Of a DNA stretch of 64,000 nucleotides, positions 40,511-49,068 are shown one piece after another. Each line of letters starts with the position of its first letter. Within the stretch, counting starts at the first letter, position 1. A program made the position numbers and the translations under genes. The stretch spans positions 9,074-73,073 of the forward strand of contig DATBHO010000089.1 in NCBI GenBank assembly GCA_036557405.1. Reading direction: 5' to 3'. Origin of the DNA: TA-21 sp036557405 (GTDB taxonomy: Archaea; Thermoproteota; Nitrososphaeria; Nitrososphaerales; Nitrososphaeraceae). Below the pieces are notes generated by a model. That model ran no database searches. It was given only the letters and a program-made list of their open reading frames with translations, and was not told the DNA's origin.

Positions 40511-42250
40511 TTACCAATATTTGGCCTTTATTTTCTCGATTACCATTTCGTGTTCGGGACCTTTTCTTCGGGCGTATCTCTCCATTGCGCCTAGAGGAAC
40601 ACCTCCCAGAGTTCTTGCCAAACCTGCAAAAAAGAAATTCTTTATTGGATTATCACGGCCCACTTTATGCATAAATTTCTGAATTCCGTATTTGAAATTA
40701 TGTTGCCATGTTTTGTACATGACTCCCAACTTGGGAGGATCCATGGTATTTCCAATATCAAAAAATTCCGATTTTTCAAGTAGCCCAATAGGAACAAATG
40801 TTAAGGGAGTTGTTGTAAACCTAGAATCAGGTTGTTCCATTTCCAAAGAATGAATTAGTTCAATAGTTTCCCAGCTGTCTTCAACAGTTTCATCATTGTC
40901 TAGTCCCATTATTAGCGTAAACGCTGGAACCCAATAGTTTTCATTTAATGTCTTTATTCCAGTTTTTACAACCCAATGCCATTCCGATGGCTTAAATGGA
41001 GATAATTTCCTATCTGCATATTTTCCAATTAGTCTAATACTTCCAGTTTCAAAACCACACTGAATTCCTATCATATTGTCGGGTGAAGCTTTAATTATTT
41101 TTGAAATATTGGGTATTAGCCGCTCGTCAGCGATTGCACCAGCAAGTGTGCCGTGGGTTGGATTGGTGTGTTCTATTCCAGTAGACATTATTCCGGAGAA
41201 TAATTCTTCTAGGGCTTCTCTGTTTGGCTGCATGTTCTTGGTTGTTCTTGGATTCAAACCATATACAAAAATATCATCACTGTGTACCCATGCATTCTTT
41301 AATCCGCCATATTTCATATTGACTTCTATTTCTTTTACGACTTTCTCGACTGGATAATACCTTAAAGGTCTGAGAGTTACATCACAAAACTTGCAGCCAC
41401 GTCCACAGCCTCTCATTACTTCAATCATTCCATGCATGCTAGGGTTAATTATGGTTGGAATTTCATCAACTGATGGTTCATTCCAATAATGTATAAATCT
41501 ACCATGATGCGTCTTATTGCCTCTTTCAAATTCTTTTATCTCAACTTTGAAAGGATTTTTCTTGAATGGATTTGCAGTTTCAAGCTCATTATTGACTAGT
41601 GCATCAAAAAACTTGGCACCAGCACCATCAATTTCCGGAGCTATTCCACCCAAATCACCTTCCACGATTCCATATAAACCATATTCTTCAATTTTTGCAG
41701 GATCGTAATTGTATTGCCAAGTTCCGGAAGCACCTGCTATCACTTTTGCTTTGCTTCCATTTTTTTCCTTTGCTCTGTTAATTTTCATATGGAGATCTTT
41801 ATTATAGAATTCGTCATATGAAATCTGTTTTCTCCCATAAGTAAAAGTCATAGTTACAGGACCCATACCAAGAGGATCCATTTCATACGTCCCTACAACT
41901 TCAGTTTCGGGACCAATGAATTTTTCTATATAATCTGGATGTGCAACTACTACATCATGCGTGTTATAGCCATCCCTGACTAAGGAAGCTTCTACTTTCC
42001 TGAGTCCATAAGGTGCATAATTTGCGACTCCATTATGATGTGATATTGGATTACAAATAAAATCAAACAATAATCTTGGGGTAACTTGGTTGCGAAGGAT
42101 TTTGTATAATAAAGTGTCATGTGATCTATTTGGATCAATCGCAGGTGCGCAACCAAAAAAAGATGCTAACGATATGCCTCGATATGGAGACATTAAAGTT
42201 CGATCTGCAGTAAGAACAATCTTTGGATATTTCAAGTGGTCCTTATACAT
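40511..42250 (-). CDS. B12-binding-type radical SAM protein, candidate tetraether-lipid ring synthase (Grs-like)
   Basis: 579 residues. The iron-sulfur motif is CGRGCKFC (C282, C286, C289, spacing C-x3-C-x2-C) inside EVMRGCGRGCKFCDV. The N-terminal 120 residues (TADRTLMSPYRGISLASFFG, VRDGYNTHDVVVAHPDYIEKF; ends cited) look like the cobalamin-binding-like domain of this radical SAM class. Overall shape and the TADRTLMS opening resemble archaeal GDGT ring synthases (GrsA/B), which make cyclopentane rings in thaumarchaeal membrane lipids; that assignment is inference from memory. An alternative is another B12-type radical SAM methylase. Monocistronic. Confidence 0.8.
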   Translation of the reverse strand: MYKDHLKYPKIVLTADRTLMSPYRGISLASFFGCAPAIDPNRSHDTLLYKILRNQVTPRLLFDFICNPISHHNGVANYAPYGLRKVEASLVRDGYNTHDVVVAHPDYIEKFIGPETEVVGTYEMDPLGMGPVTMTFTYGRKQISYDEFYNKDLHMKINRAKEKNGSKAKVIAGASGTWQYNYDPAKIEEYGLYGIVEGDLGGIAPEIDGAGAKFFDALVNNELETANPFKKNPFKVEIKEFERGNKTHHGRFIHYWNEPSVDEIPTIINPSMHGMIEVMRGCGRGCKFCDVTLRPLRYYPVEKVVKEIEVNMKYGGLKNAWVHSDDIFVYGLNPRTTKNMQPNREALEELFSGIMSTGIEHTNPTHGTLAGAIADERLIPNISKIIKASPDNMIGIQCGFETGSIRLIGKYADRKLSPFKPSEWHWVVKTGIKTLNENYWVPAFTLIMGLDNDETVEDSWETIELIHSLEMEQPDSRFTTTPLTFVPIGLLEKSEFFDIGNTMDPPKLGVMYKTWQHNFKYGIQKFMHKVGRDNPIKNFFFAGLARTLGGVPLGAMERYARRKGPEHEMVIEKIKAKYW

Positions 42251-42306
42251 ACGTTAAAAACGTAGATTTTAAGTTTTCCAAATTACAGAAAATATATTAG
42301 AAATTC

Positions 42307-43407
42307 TTACTTTAAAATGATTCTGAGAGTATCATTATCTTTCAGTATGTGTTCTAATCCTACCTTTTGGGAACTAAACTTAACGCTGCTACCCCAAACA
42401 TAAGCGTACTTAAAATCCTTGACAAAATTTCTGTGAATCTTTAGACAGACATCGCGAATAGTACAATTTTGTTTCATTATAAGAGGCTCATTATCCATTT
42501 TATCCCCTCGAGGCTTGAGGAAAATCCTAATGAAAGTCAATTTTTCATAAATAGACCTTTTCAAATTCTCAACGTTTATTTTGCGATCGGCAGAGATGGG
42601 AATAAAACCTTGTATCTTATAATCAATTTCTGAAATGAAATTACTATCCACCAAGTCGATTTTATTCAGTACCACTAAGGCAGGTACGTAAATCCTGTTA
42701 CCAGAAACAACGTCTATTAATTGTTCAACGGTTAGGTTTGGTTCCCTGATAATTATTCGCCCGTTATTTATACCATGGATCCTGAGCACTTCGCTGATTA
42801 AATTATTAGGGATACTAGACACTTGGTTATGGATCGACAAGCCTCCATGATGTCCCTTTTCTATAGAGACTTTTGGAAATTCCTTGTTAATCCTTATCCC
42901 AGCCTCATGAAGTTCTGTTTCCAACGTCTTTAAAAGCTCTGGTTGGAATACGTCTAACACAATCAGCACCAGATCTGCATTTCTCGCAACTGAGAGGACT
43001 CTCCTTCCAAAGCCTTTACCCTTAGATGCGCCTTCTACTATTCCCGGAAGATCAAGCACCTGAATTTTAGACCCATTGTACTGCATCATTCCTGGCACAG
43101 CAGTTAGCGTAGTAAATTGATATGATCCAGTACGCGAGTTGGCATTTGTTAGTGCATTCAGTAACGTTGATTTACCTACGCTAGGAAATCCTACAAGAAC
43201 AACTGAAGCATCGCCAGACTTTCGAACATCGAATCCCTCATTTTCTTTCCCTGAAGAGACATTTCTCCCGTGCTTATTTTCATCTAAATCCCGTCTGAGT
43301 TTTGCTATTTTCGCCTTAAGTATTCCGATATGAAATTCGGTTGATTTGTTTATTTGAGTCCTATGAATCTCATCTTGTAATGCTTTAATTTTTTCAGGAA
43401 TTCCCAG
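42307..43407 (-). CDS. DRG/Rbg-family GTPase with TGS domain, non-canonical start
   Basis: Translation-associated GTPase of 366 residues. Conserved N-terminus GIPEKIKALQDEIHRTQINK...FHIGILKAKIAKLRRDL, then G1 GFPSVGKSTLL, G3 DLPGIVEGASKGKGFG, G4 NKIDLVD, and a C-terminal TGS domain ending DNDTLRIILK. No ATG, GTG or TTG occurs in this frame before GTG-CCA-GGA-ATG, well inside the G domain. The first plausible initiator is CTG (GGTGGT six bases upstream could be a Shine-Dalgarno). An in-frame TGA lies about 27 bases before. Either a CUG start or an indel error must be assumed. The start given here is therefore tentative, the domain content is secure. Confidence 0.88.
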   Translation of the reverse strand: MGIPEKIKALQDEIHRTQINKSTEFHIGILKAKIAKLRRDLDENKHGRNVSSGKENEGFDVRKSGDASVVLVGFPSVGKSTLLNALTNANSRTGSYQFTTLTAVPGMMQYNGSKIQVLDLPGIVEGASKGKGFGRRVLSVARNADLVLIVLDVFQPELLKTLETELHEAGIRINKEFPKVSIEKGHHGGLSIHNQVSSIPNNLISEVLRIHGINNGRIIIREPNLTVEQLIDVVSGNRIYVPALVVLNKIDLVDSNFISEIDYKIQGFIPISADRKINVENLKRSIYEKLTFIRIFLKPRGDKMDNEPLIMKQNCTIRDVCLKIHRNFVKDFKYAYVWGSSVKFSSQKVGLEHILKDNDTLRIILK

Positions 43408-43535
43408 GGTAAGACCACCTATGGTATTTTTCTTTCATTTGATAAATATTTTTGTTCATTGACCATGCTAATATCATTATGAAAAATCTGAAAATTAATT
43501 TACTTATTAAATCTGTGTTATAGAAAATTACGTTT

Positions 43536-44060
43536 CTATTGTTGTAAGGTCTTTTTCCTACCATGAAAAAAGATCACAATTGCTATAGGCGACAGAATTA
43601 ATCCGACCAGTACATAATTAATTGGCGGTATGAGTATGATTCCCATTTGTGGAATAACTAACATGACTTTTCCAATAAAATTATTAGAGTTTATCGGAAA
43701 ATCAACCCCAGGAATGGAAACAGTGCTTGAATCGCCTTTTGTTATTATTATCTTCTTGCCATTTTCCGATGTTATTTCAGCAACACGATGCACTATTATT
43801 CTATCTTCACCCGCCGGCTTATTGAATACTATGATGTCGCCCACTTTGGTGCTATTAAACCCGTGCCCATCGCCAATAATTACGAGATCATTTATCTTCA
43901 GTGTTGGAAGCATTGTATCGCTAGATATTACGAACAATGGCAACGGATTATCTGATTCAATTTTAAAGTAATGGTAAATTGAAATAATTATTAGAATTCC
44001 TAAGACAAAAACTACGACGTCTTTGATAATAGTTGGAAGACGTGATTTTTCATCTAACAA
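43536..44060 (-). CDS. type I signal peptidase (SEC11-like) with Thr in place of the catalytic Ser
   Basis: 174 residues with an N-terminal membrane anchor (VVVFVLGILIIISIYHYF) and a C-terminal one (YVLVGLILSPIAIVIFF). The box that normally reads SGSMxPT/SDSMxPT is SDTMLPT, so the nucleophile position is Thr49. Box III-equivalent GDIIVFNKP, RIIVHRV with the archaeal/ER catalytic His91, and TKGDSS with Asp110 are present. If active, it cleaves signal peptides of exported proteins such as those at 20-22 kb and 61 kb; the Thr may lower or abolish activity. Monocistronic. Confidence 0.85.
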   Translation of the reverse strand: MLDEKSRLPTIIKDVVVFVLGILIIISIYHYFKIESDNPLPLFVISSDTMLPTLKINDLVIIGDGHGFNSTKVGDIIVFNKPAGEDRIIVHRVAEITSENGKKIIITKGDSSTVSIPGVDFPINSNNFIGKVMLVIPQMGIILIPPINYVLVGLILSPIAIVIFFHGRKKTLQQ

Positions 44061-44157
44061 TTTATGAAAAATTATTTAAGTAGATCAGATAAATCTTTAG
44101 ATTTTTATTATTAAGGGGCAGCTCAGTCTAATGCCTTTTCATCATATTAGATGATTA

Positions 44158-44604
44158 TTAGTTTAACTCTGAATCTTCACCGCTGCCATAATCTTCTTTA
44201 TTTTTTTGGTATTTAATATAATCGTCAATTGCTGCGTTTGCTTGCAGGTCTGCGTAATAGTTTTCAGTTCTGATGATATGTCTATATTCAACGACATCAA
44301 ATAATTTTTCAAGGTTGGAAACTTCCATTGACATGTTTTTTAATTCTATATTTCTGATTTTGTATTTTTTTGACCGTTGATTAACTAACAAATTACTATC
44401 TGATTTGATTCGAATCATCTTGGTTTGGAAACTGCATATTTGTAACGCTCTCTTTAGAGCAAAATATTCTGCTTGATTATTTGTCTTTATTCCAATGAAT
44501 TCTCTGTAACTAAATAATCTATTCTTTTCCTTAAGGCCAATTATTCCTATCCCTGAAAGCCCGGGATTTCCTCTACTTGAACCATCAATGTAAATCTCGT
44601 TCAA
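44158..44604 (-). CDS. rnhA: ribonuclease HI
   Basis: Cuts RNA in RNA-DNA hybrids. 148 residues, RNase H fold with the D-E-D-D carboxylates visible: D7 (IYIDGSSRGNPG), E46 (NNQAEYFAL), D69 (IKSDSNLLVNQ) and D119 (ENYYADLQANAAID). No hybrid-binding domain. A Glu/Asp-rich tail (GSGEDSELN) closes it. Archaeal type-1 RNase H; RNase HII is the usual archaeal enzyme, so this is probably a second activity. Confidence 0.92.
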   Translation of the reverse strand: MNEIYIDGSSRGNPGLSGIGIIGLKEKNRLFSYREFIGIKTNNQAEYFALKRALQICSFQTKMIRIKSDSNLLVNQRSKKYKIRNIELKNMSMEVSNLEKLFDVVEYRHIIRTENYYADLQANAAIDDYIKYQKNKEDYGSGEDSELN

Positions 44605-44763
44605 TAAAACTCAATATTAATGCCTTAATATAACATTAACAATAGCTACCTGACAATCAAATTTGGCAACGCCATTTTTGAGATCTATTTTTGATGAAAT
44701 GGACTGGATCTTTTTCAATTATATTAAAGTACAATTTTTAAGTTATTGAGTAGGTGGAAATGA

Positions 44764-45318
44764 GTGCCTAAAAGAAGAGTAAAAGAAGACAAACCAAGGA
44801 AGAGAATGAGCAAAAAACATATCCTAATACCGCCGGTTATCATTGGTGTTGCGACGCTTTCTGGACTTCTGATAATGCATTTCTTTCCGGCTCCCACACC
44901 AGTTAGTGTATGCCTCAGATCACATCACGAGACCTTCAATGTGCACCCAAGGATAGACGTGGATGTTGATGGACAGAAAAAACTATTACCAGATACTCTT
45001 GGTAAAACTAAAGATGGAAAGGAATGCCTTAGAGTTATACATACGGACAGTATAGGGAATGAAGTTCACGTTCAATTTGTTCGTCCAGTGAAATTAACGA
45101 TGGGTGATTTCATGAAAATCTATACTTCTAGTAACAATACAATCCAGGTAGTAGATAATACAACTGGAAAGTACACGTATCAGAATATTAGTTTGGCTGA
45201 TTATGATGTAGAATATTCATACTATTCTGGGAACGAGTTTGTTAAAATCAGCAATCTGACAATTTCTCCGCCCCTTAGTGATACATTCCTTGGAAAAATT
45301 TCATTAGTCTCCAAATAG
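44764..45318 (+). CDS. membrane-anchored extracytoplasmic hypothetical protein
   Basis: 184 residues. Basic N-terminus (PKRRVKEDKPRKRMSKKH), one membrane segment (ILIPPVIIGVATLSGLLIMH), then an outside domain with beta-rich pattern and sequons (SNNTIQVVDNTTGKYTYQNIS). The segment SVCLRSHHETFNVHPRIDVD is a conserved-looking opening of the outer domain. GTG start; the ATG three bases upstream is out of frame. No family recognised, though I have the impression of a thaumarchaeal surface protein. Upstream of icd on the same strand, 32 bases apart. Confidence 0.68.
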   Translation: MPKRRVKEDKPRKRMSKKHILIPPVIIGVATLSGLLIMHFFPAPTPVSVCLRSHHETFNVHPRIDVDVDGQKKLLPDTLGKTKDGKECLRVIHTDSIGNEVHVQFVRPVKLTMGDFMKIYTSSNNTIQVVDNTTGKYTYQNISLADYDVEYSYYSGNEFVKISNLTISPPLSDTFLGKISLVSK

Positions 45319-45350
45319 ACATAAATAGATAGTATCATTTTTGATAAGGA

Positions 45351-46370
45351 TTGAGTAAATCAGCATTAATCATAAAGGGTGATGGAACCGGACCGGAACT
45401 AGTCAATGCAATGGTGAAGGTTTTGGAAGAGTGTAAATCAAAAATTAAGCTAATTCCATGTGAAGCTGGATCGGAATGGTGGACAAAGAATGGGGGCAAT
45501 TCATATATTTCTGACGAAGTCTGGCAACTTTTGGAGAAATCTGATGCTTGTTTTAAAGGCCCAACCACAACCATACCCACTTCCAAAGCACCAAGAAGTG
45601 TAGCTGTAAGCATTAGGCAGAAATTTAACCTTTATGCTAATGTTCGTCCGATTAAAACATACAGGAATGCTACACATCAATTAGATTTTATATGTGTAAG
45701 AGAGGCAACTGAGGGTCTCTATTCTGGTATAGAATTTAAGATTGGTGAAGATTCTGCTATTGCTATAAGAAAAATAACTAAGAAAAGCTGTGAGAAAGTT
45801 GTAAGGCATGGATTTAAACTGGCTGTTGAAAATAACTTCAAGAAAATTTTTGTAATCACTAAGAGGAACATCTTGAAAGAAACTGATGGAATATTTTGGA
45901 AATCTGTGCAAGAAATACAATCCGAATTCAATGAAATTTTTGTTGAGGAATATTATATAGATAATATGACGCAACAGTTAGTTAAGAATCCTGAACGGTT
46001 TAACAAAAGTATATTGCTAAGTACTAACTTGTTTATGGACATTGTTTCTGAATGTGCTTCTGGGCATGTAGGTTCTATTGGGAACGTTTACTCTGGTAAC
46101 TACGGAGATGATTATGCAATGTTCGAACCTGCACACGGAAGTGCGCCAAAATACGCCGGTTCTGATAAAGTAAATCCTGTTGCTACAATACTGTCTGGTG
46201 CATTGATGGCCAAGTACCTTGGAGAACATGAGATTTGCAATGCAATTTTTACTGCCACTGAAGAAACAATAAATGACGGAAAATGTTTAACTTATGACTT
46301 GGGAGGTTCGGCCTCTCTGAGTAAGATGGCTAATGAGATTGGGAGGAGATCTAAGCAATATTTACCATAA
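45351..46370 (+). CDS. icd: isocitrate dehydrogenase-like enzyme (isocitrate/isopropylmalate dehydrogenase family)
   Basis: Oxidative decarboxylation of isocitrate in the citric-acid cycle is the best guess. 339 residues, TTG start. GDGTGPEL opening, GPTTTIPTSKAPRSVAVSIRQ phosphorylation-loop equivalent, NLYANVRPIKTY as in NAD-dependent IDH, REATEGLYSGIEF, and EPAHGSAPKYAG-DKVNPVATILSGALM. The family also holds homoisocitrate and isopropylmalate dehydrogenases; the LYANVRP pattern favours isocitrate. Mdh at 12.7 kb and SdhA at the left edge are further cycle genes in the window. Confidence 0.88.
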   Translation: MSKSALIIKGDGTGPELVNAMVKVLEECKSKIKLIPCEAGSEWWTKNGGNSYISDEVWQLLEKSDACFKGPTTTIPTSKAPRSVAVSIRQKFNLYANVRPIKTYRNATHQLDFICVREATEGLYSGIEFKIGEDSAIAIRKITKKSCEKVVRHGFKLAVENNFKKIFVITKRNILKETDGIFWKSVQEIQSEFNEIFVEEYYIDNMTQQLVKNPERFNKSILLSTNLFMDIVSECASGHVGSIGNVYSGNYGDDYAMFEPAHGSAPKYAGSDKVNPVATILSGALMAKYLGEHEICNAIFTATEETINDGKCLTYDLGGSASLSKMANEIGRRSKQYLP

Positions 46371-46402
46371 TATGGTAAATAACTATATAGCAATCCATTG
46401 AC

Positions 46403-46921
46403 TTATGGACTTAATTCAAAAATTTGTAGTCTTTCGTAAAATAATTCCTTTTGAGCTACTTTTCTCATAATAAGATTATTTTTCGAATTAAATGCAGCTA
46501 ATTTTTTAGTGTCGGTAAGGCTTGAAATCAAAATAAGGATCTTGCCATCATTAGCTAGCTTATCAATTGCAGTCTTAAGAAAATGAATAGAAACTTCAAT
46601 ACCTGTAGGTCCACCGTCAACACTCTTATCAACACGTATTAACGAATTTGGAATATATGGTGGATTAAATACAATGAGATCAAATTTTATGTTACATAAT
46701 GCAGAAGCAGCATCACAACAGATAACTCTGCTATTCAATGACATCATTAGTAGACGTTTTAATGAACAGAAATCTATATCAGTTCCTACAACGATACTAA
46801 AATTCTTTGACAATTCTCTTAAAATAGTTCCACTACTGGTACCTATCTCCAGTGCGAAATTGCCATGATAATGGCTAACGAAGTGGGCTAAGAAAATAGT
46901 ATCATCGGATGGATAATACAA
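46403..46921 (-). CDS. HemK2/Mtq2-type protein glutamine methyltransferase
   Basis: 172 residues, SAM-binding EIGTSSGTILRELSKN and the substrate-glutamine motif FNPPYIP. In archaea such short HemK proteins, with Trm112, methylate the GGQ glutamine of release factor aRF1. It belongs to the conserved archaeal cluster L21e-RpoF-DUF655-KsgA-HemK2 and is the last gene, 64 bases after ksgA. Length lacks the bacterial N-terminal domain, as expected for the archaeal type. Confidence 0.92.
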   Translation of the reverse strand: MYYPSDDTIFLAHFVSHYHGNFALEIGTSSGTILRELSKNFSIVVGTDIDFCSLKRLLMMSLNSRVICCDAASALCNIKFDLIVFNPPYIPNSLIRVDKSVDGGPTGIEVSIHFLKTAIDKLANDGKILILISSLTDTKKLAAFNSKNNLIMRKVAQKELFYERLQIFELSP

Positions 46922-46984
46922 TGCAGATCTAATCTAAACTCAAATTTATAATTGTACGATTTGTTGGAAATAGGAATTTTCTAA

Positions 46985-47701
46985 TTACTTAAGATCATTT
47001 AATTTGTTGGAAATTTTTACGAGACTTTCAACATCCAATTCGTCAATTTTTTTATTGCTAACAGGGATATCTCCTATTAATGATATTACTTTCTTGTTTC
47101 TGCGACTAAAAAGATACTCTAGACTGTAGATAATATCTTTAGTCATTTTCCTTTTATTCCTCCTTAAGCTCACTACGTTAGAATCGATTTGGGGAGGCGG
47201 TAAAAAGGAATCTTTCTTTACATCAAAAAGTGGTTCTATGTCAAAACAATATTGTGATATTACGGAAACGACAGAGAAGTTTCCATCACCTGGACACGCT
47301 ATTAGTTTTTGCAAAAACTCCTTCTGGACCATTATTATTGCTTCCCTAAATTGACGGAATGAAAGCCACATAACTAACTCTTTTGATCTAGAATAGGGGA
47401 CGTTGGATAAGAAAAAATCAAATTCAAAATGAGATTTTGCAAAAAAATCTTCATTGAAGAGCTTTACGTTTCTTTCGTTTAATAGACAGCTTTTTGCTTT
47501 AGAATACAGTTCCTTCTCAATTTCATAAGAATATACCACCTTAGCAAGCCTTGAAATTTCTTTTGTTAGATAACCATATCCAGTACCGAGTTCTAACACT
47601 ACATCCGTTTTTGCTACATTACACGATGCTATTATCTTTGAAATGGTACTAAAGTCGACTAAAAAGTGTTGACCGAGATATATCCTTTTGTCATCGTCCA
47701 A
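46985..47701 (-). CDS. ksgA: 16S rRNA adenine dimethyltransferase KsgA/Dim1
   Basis: Dimethylates the two adjacent adenosines near the 3' end of 16S rRNA. 238 residues: GQHFLVDFSTISKIIASC, ELGTGYGYLTKEISRLAK (SAM motif), EKELYSKAKSCL, NVPYSRSKELVMWL (the N-[LIV]-P-Y catalytic motif), VVSVISQYCFDIEPLFDVKK and FLPPPQIDSNVVSL. Starts inside the end of DUF655 (11-base overlap). Dim2, its assembly partner, is at 31 kb. Confidence 0.95.
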   Translation of the reverse strand: MDDDKRIYLGQHFLVDFSTISKIIASCNVAKTDVVLELGTGYGYLTKEISRLAKVVYSYEIEKELYSKAKSCLLNERNVKLFNEDFFAKSHFEFDFFLSNVPYSRSKELVMWLSFRQFREAIIMVQKEFLQKLIACPGDGNFSVVSVISQYCFDIEPLFDVKKDSFLPPPQIDSNVVSLRRNKRKMTKDIIYSLEYLFSRRNKKVISLIGDIPVSNKKIDELDVESLVKISNKLNDLK

Positions 47702-48296
47702 CGAATAGCGTCATCCTAGTTTCATTAGTAATTTCTTCAATTATCCTTTTTGTTACTAATTTATGTATATCTTTCAGTCCGATTCTTGACTGTATATCCG
47801 AAAATGAGGTAAATTTTTCTTTTTCTCTATCGTTGATTATGCTCATCATGTATGTTTTTCCTATTCCTGGTATCAGTTCAAGTGAATGAATTCTAGGAGT
47901 AATTGGTTGAGCGGTATTAATATATGATACAAATCGCTCCTCATTTGCGAGTACTATCTTTTCGACAATAGATGGAAGTTCGTTCTTCGCAGATTGTGAA
48001 ATAGAGTCGTATTGCAATTTCCCAAGTACACTGAGTATCTTGTCTCGCCCCTCCTTCCCAATATACACTCTTTCACCTATTTCAAAATTAACGTTTTGAA
48101 CACCCAGTAATTCTAACAATGTTAGGCGATTTTCACCCATAGCTTGAATGATGATTCCTTCTCTACCCCTTATTGTTCTTGATTTTCCTCTAATAGAAAA
48201 ATCTAGTACGTAAGCATATTCTTCAAACTTGTGACTATGGACAGTATAATCATGACTAGTATTTCTATGAAAGTTATCTTGATTCGCAGAATCCAA
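47691..48296 (-). CDS. DUF655 family HhH/OB-fold protein
   Basis: 201 residues. N-terminal OB-like domain (YAYVLDFSIRGKSRTIRGRE, IQAMGENRLTLLELLGV, RVYIGKEGRDKILSV) and a C-terminal helix-hairpin-helix part (LELIPGIGKTYMMSIINDRE, FTSFSDIQSRIGLKDIHKLV). Archaea-only protein always between RpoF and KsgA; presumed nucleic-acid binding in translation or rRNA maturation, role undefined. Downstream of rpoF by 28 bases. Confidence 0.92.
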   Translation of the reverse strand: MDSANQDNFHRNTSHDYTVHSHKFEEYAYVLDFSIRGKSRTIRGREGIIIQAMGENRLTLLELLGVQNVNFEIGERVYIGKEGRDKILSVLGKLQYDSISQSAKNELPSIVEKIVLANEERFVSYINTAQPITPRIHSLELIPGIGKTYMMSIINDREKEKFTSFSDIQSRIGLKDIHKLVTKRIIEEITNETRMTLFVGR

Positions 48297-48324
48297 TTAC
48301 TTGCATTAATGTATTGCGTACTTT

Positions 48325-48663
48325 TTAAGTTTCATGCACTGACATAATTTTCTGCAATATGCTTTCTGATGTTGAGGTTAGGATTAATTTTTTCCAACCA
48401 AAAGTAAATGCTCTTATTTCCTCTAAGGAAGAGGGCAATATATTTACAACTTCCACTGCTTCTTCTTCAGTAAGACCACATTCATTTACCAGCTCTCGAA
48501 CAAGTTTTTGTGCTTGTTTTCTGGTTATTTTTGAGAATTTGTTTACATAATCATGAGTCCATCTCTGAATTTGGTCCATCTCATCAACTTTCTTGATTTC
48601 CAAAATCTCTTTGACATCAGGTAGTGTTATAACTTCCTTTTTTGTGATTTTTGTCAATAGCAA
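48325..48663 (-). CDS. rpoF: DNA-directed RNA polymerase subunit F (Rpo4/RPB4)
   Basis: Forms the stalk of RNA polymerase with RpoE. 112 residues with the family pattern KITRKQAQKLVRELVNECGL, EEEAVEVVNILPSSLEEIRAF and SILQKIMSV. Its position after L21e and before DUF655 is diagnostic of the archaeal rpoF cluster. Six bases separate it from L21e. Confidence 0.93.
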   Translation of the reverse strand: MLLTKITKKEVITLPDVKEILEIKKVDEMDQIQRWTHDYVNKFSKITRKQAQKLVRELVNECGLTEEEAVEVVNILPSSLEEIRAFTFGWKKLILTSTSESILQKIMSVHET

Positions 48664-48669
48664 TACCTC

Positions 48670-48951
48670 CTATTTTATAGGCCGAATGTGATTAAATTTA
48701 GTTTGCAAGAACTTTTGTTTATCACCAACCAAAATCCCTACCTTTACAGTTCTTCTTCCGATATCTTTGATATAACCGACTCTTCCTTGGAACCTGCGAT
48801 GTGGAGTCGTTTTATGCTCTCTTGGATCAATGACTACTACCACTTTGTCGCCAACTGAATAATTAACGAGCAAATATGAAAGTCCCCTTGACAGTTTACC
48901 CTTAGTAAAAATATGTCTGGATTTCCTTCTAATCCCGTGAGATTTTGGCAT
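48670..48951 (-). CDS. rpl21e: 50S ribosomal protein L21e
   Basis: Large-subunit protein of archaea and eukaryotes. 93 residues from MPKSHGIRRKSRHIFTKG, the family start; an open upstream extension of 14 codons is not homologous. KVVVVIDPREHKTTPHRRFQ and GRVGYIKDIGRRTVKVGILV (ends cited) are the SH3-like barrel. First gene of the L21e-RpoF-DUF655-KsgA-HemK2 operon. Confidence 0.95.
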   Translation of the reverse strand: MPKSHGIRRKSRHIFTKGKLSRGLSYLLVNYSVGDKVVVVIDPREHKTTPHRRFQGRVGYIKDIGRRTVKVGILVGDKQKFLQTKFNHIRPIK

Positions 48952-49068
48952 GTTGGATCTGATGTTTGTCCATAATTTAATATTATCTGGCACTCAAAAT
49001 TTTATCTTCTGAGGTTTAACGCTTTATAATTTGAAATCGCGTTCACATTCAAAATTTGCTCTGTTATA

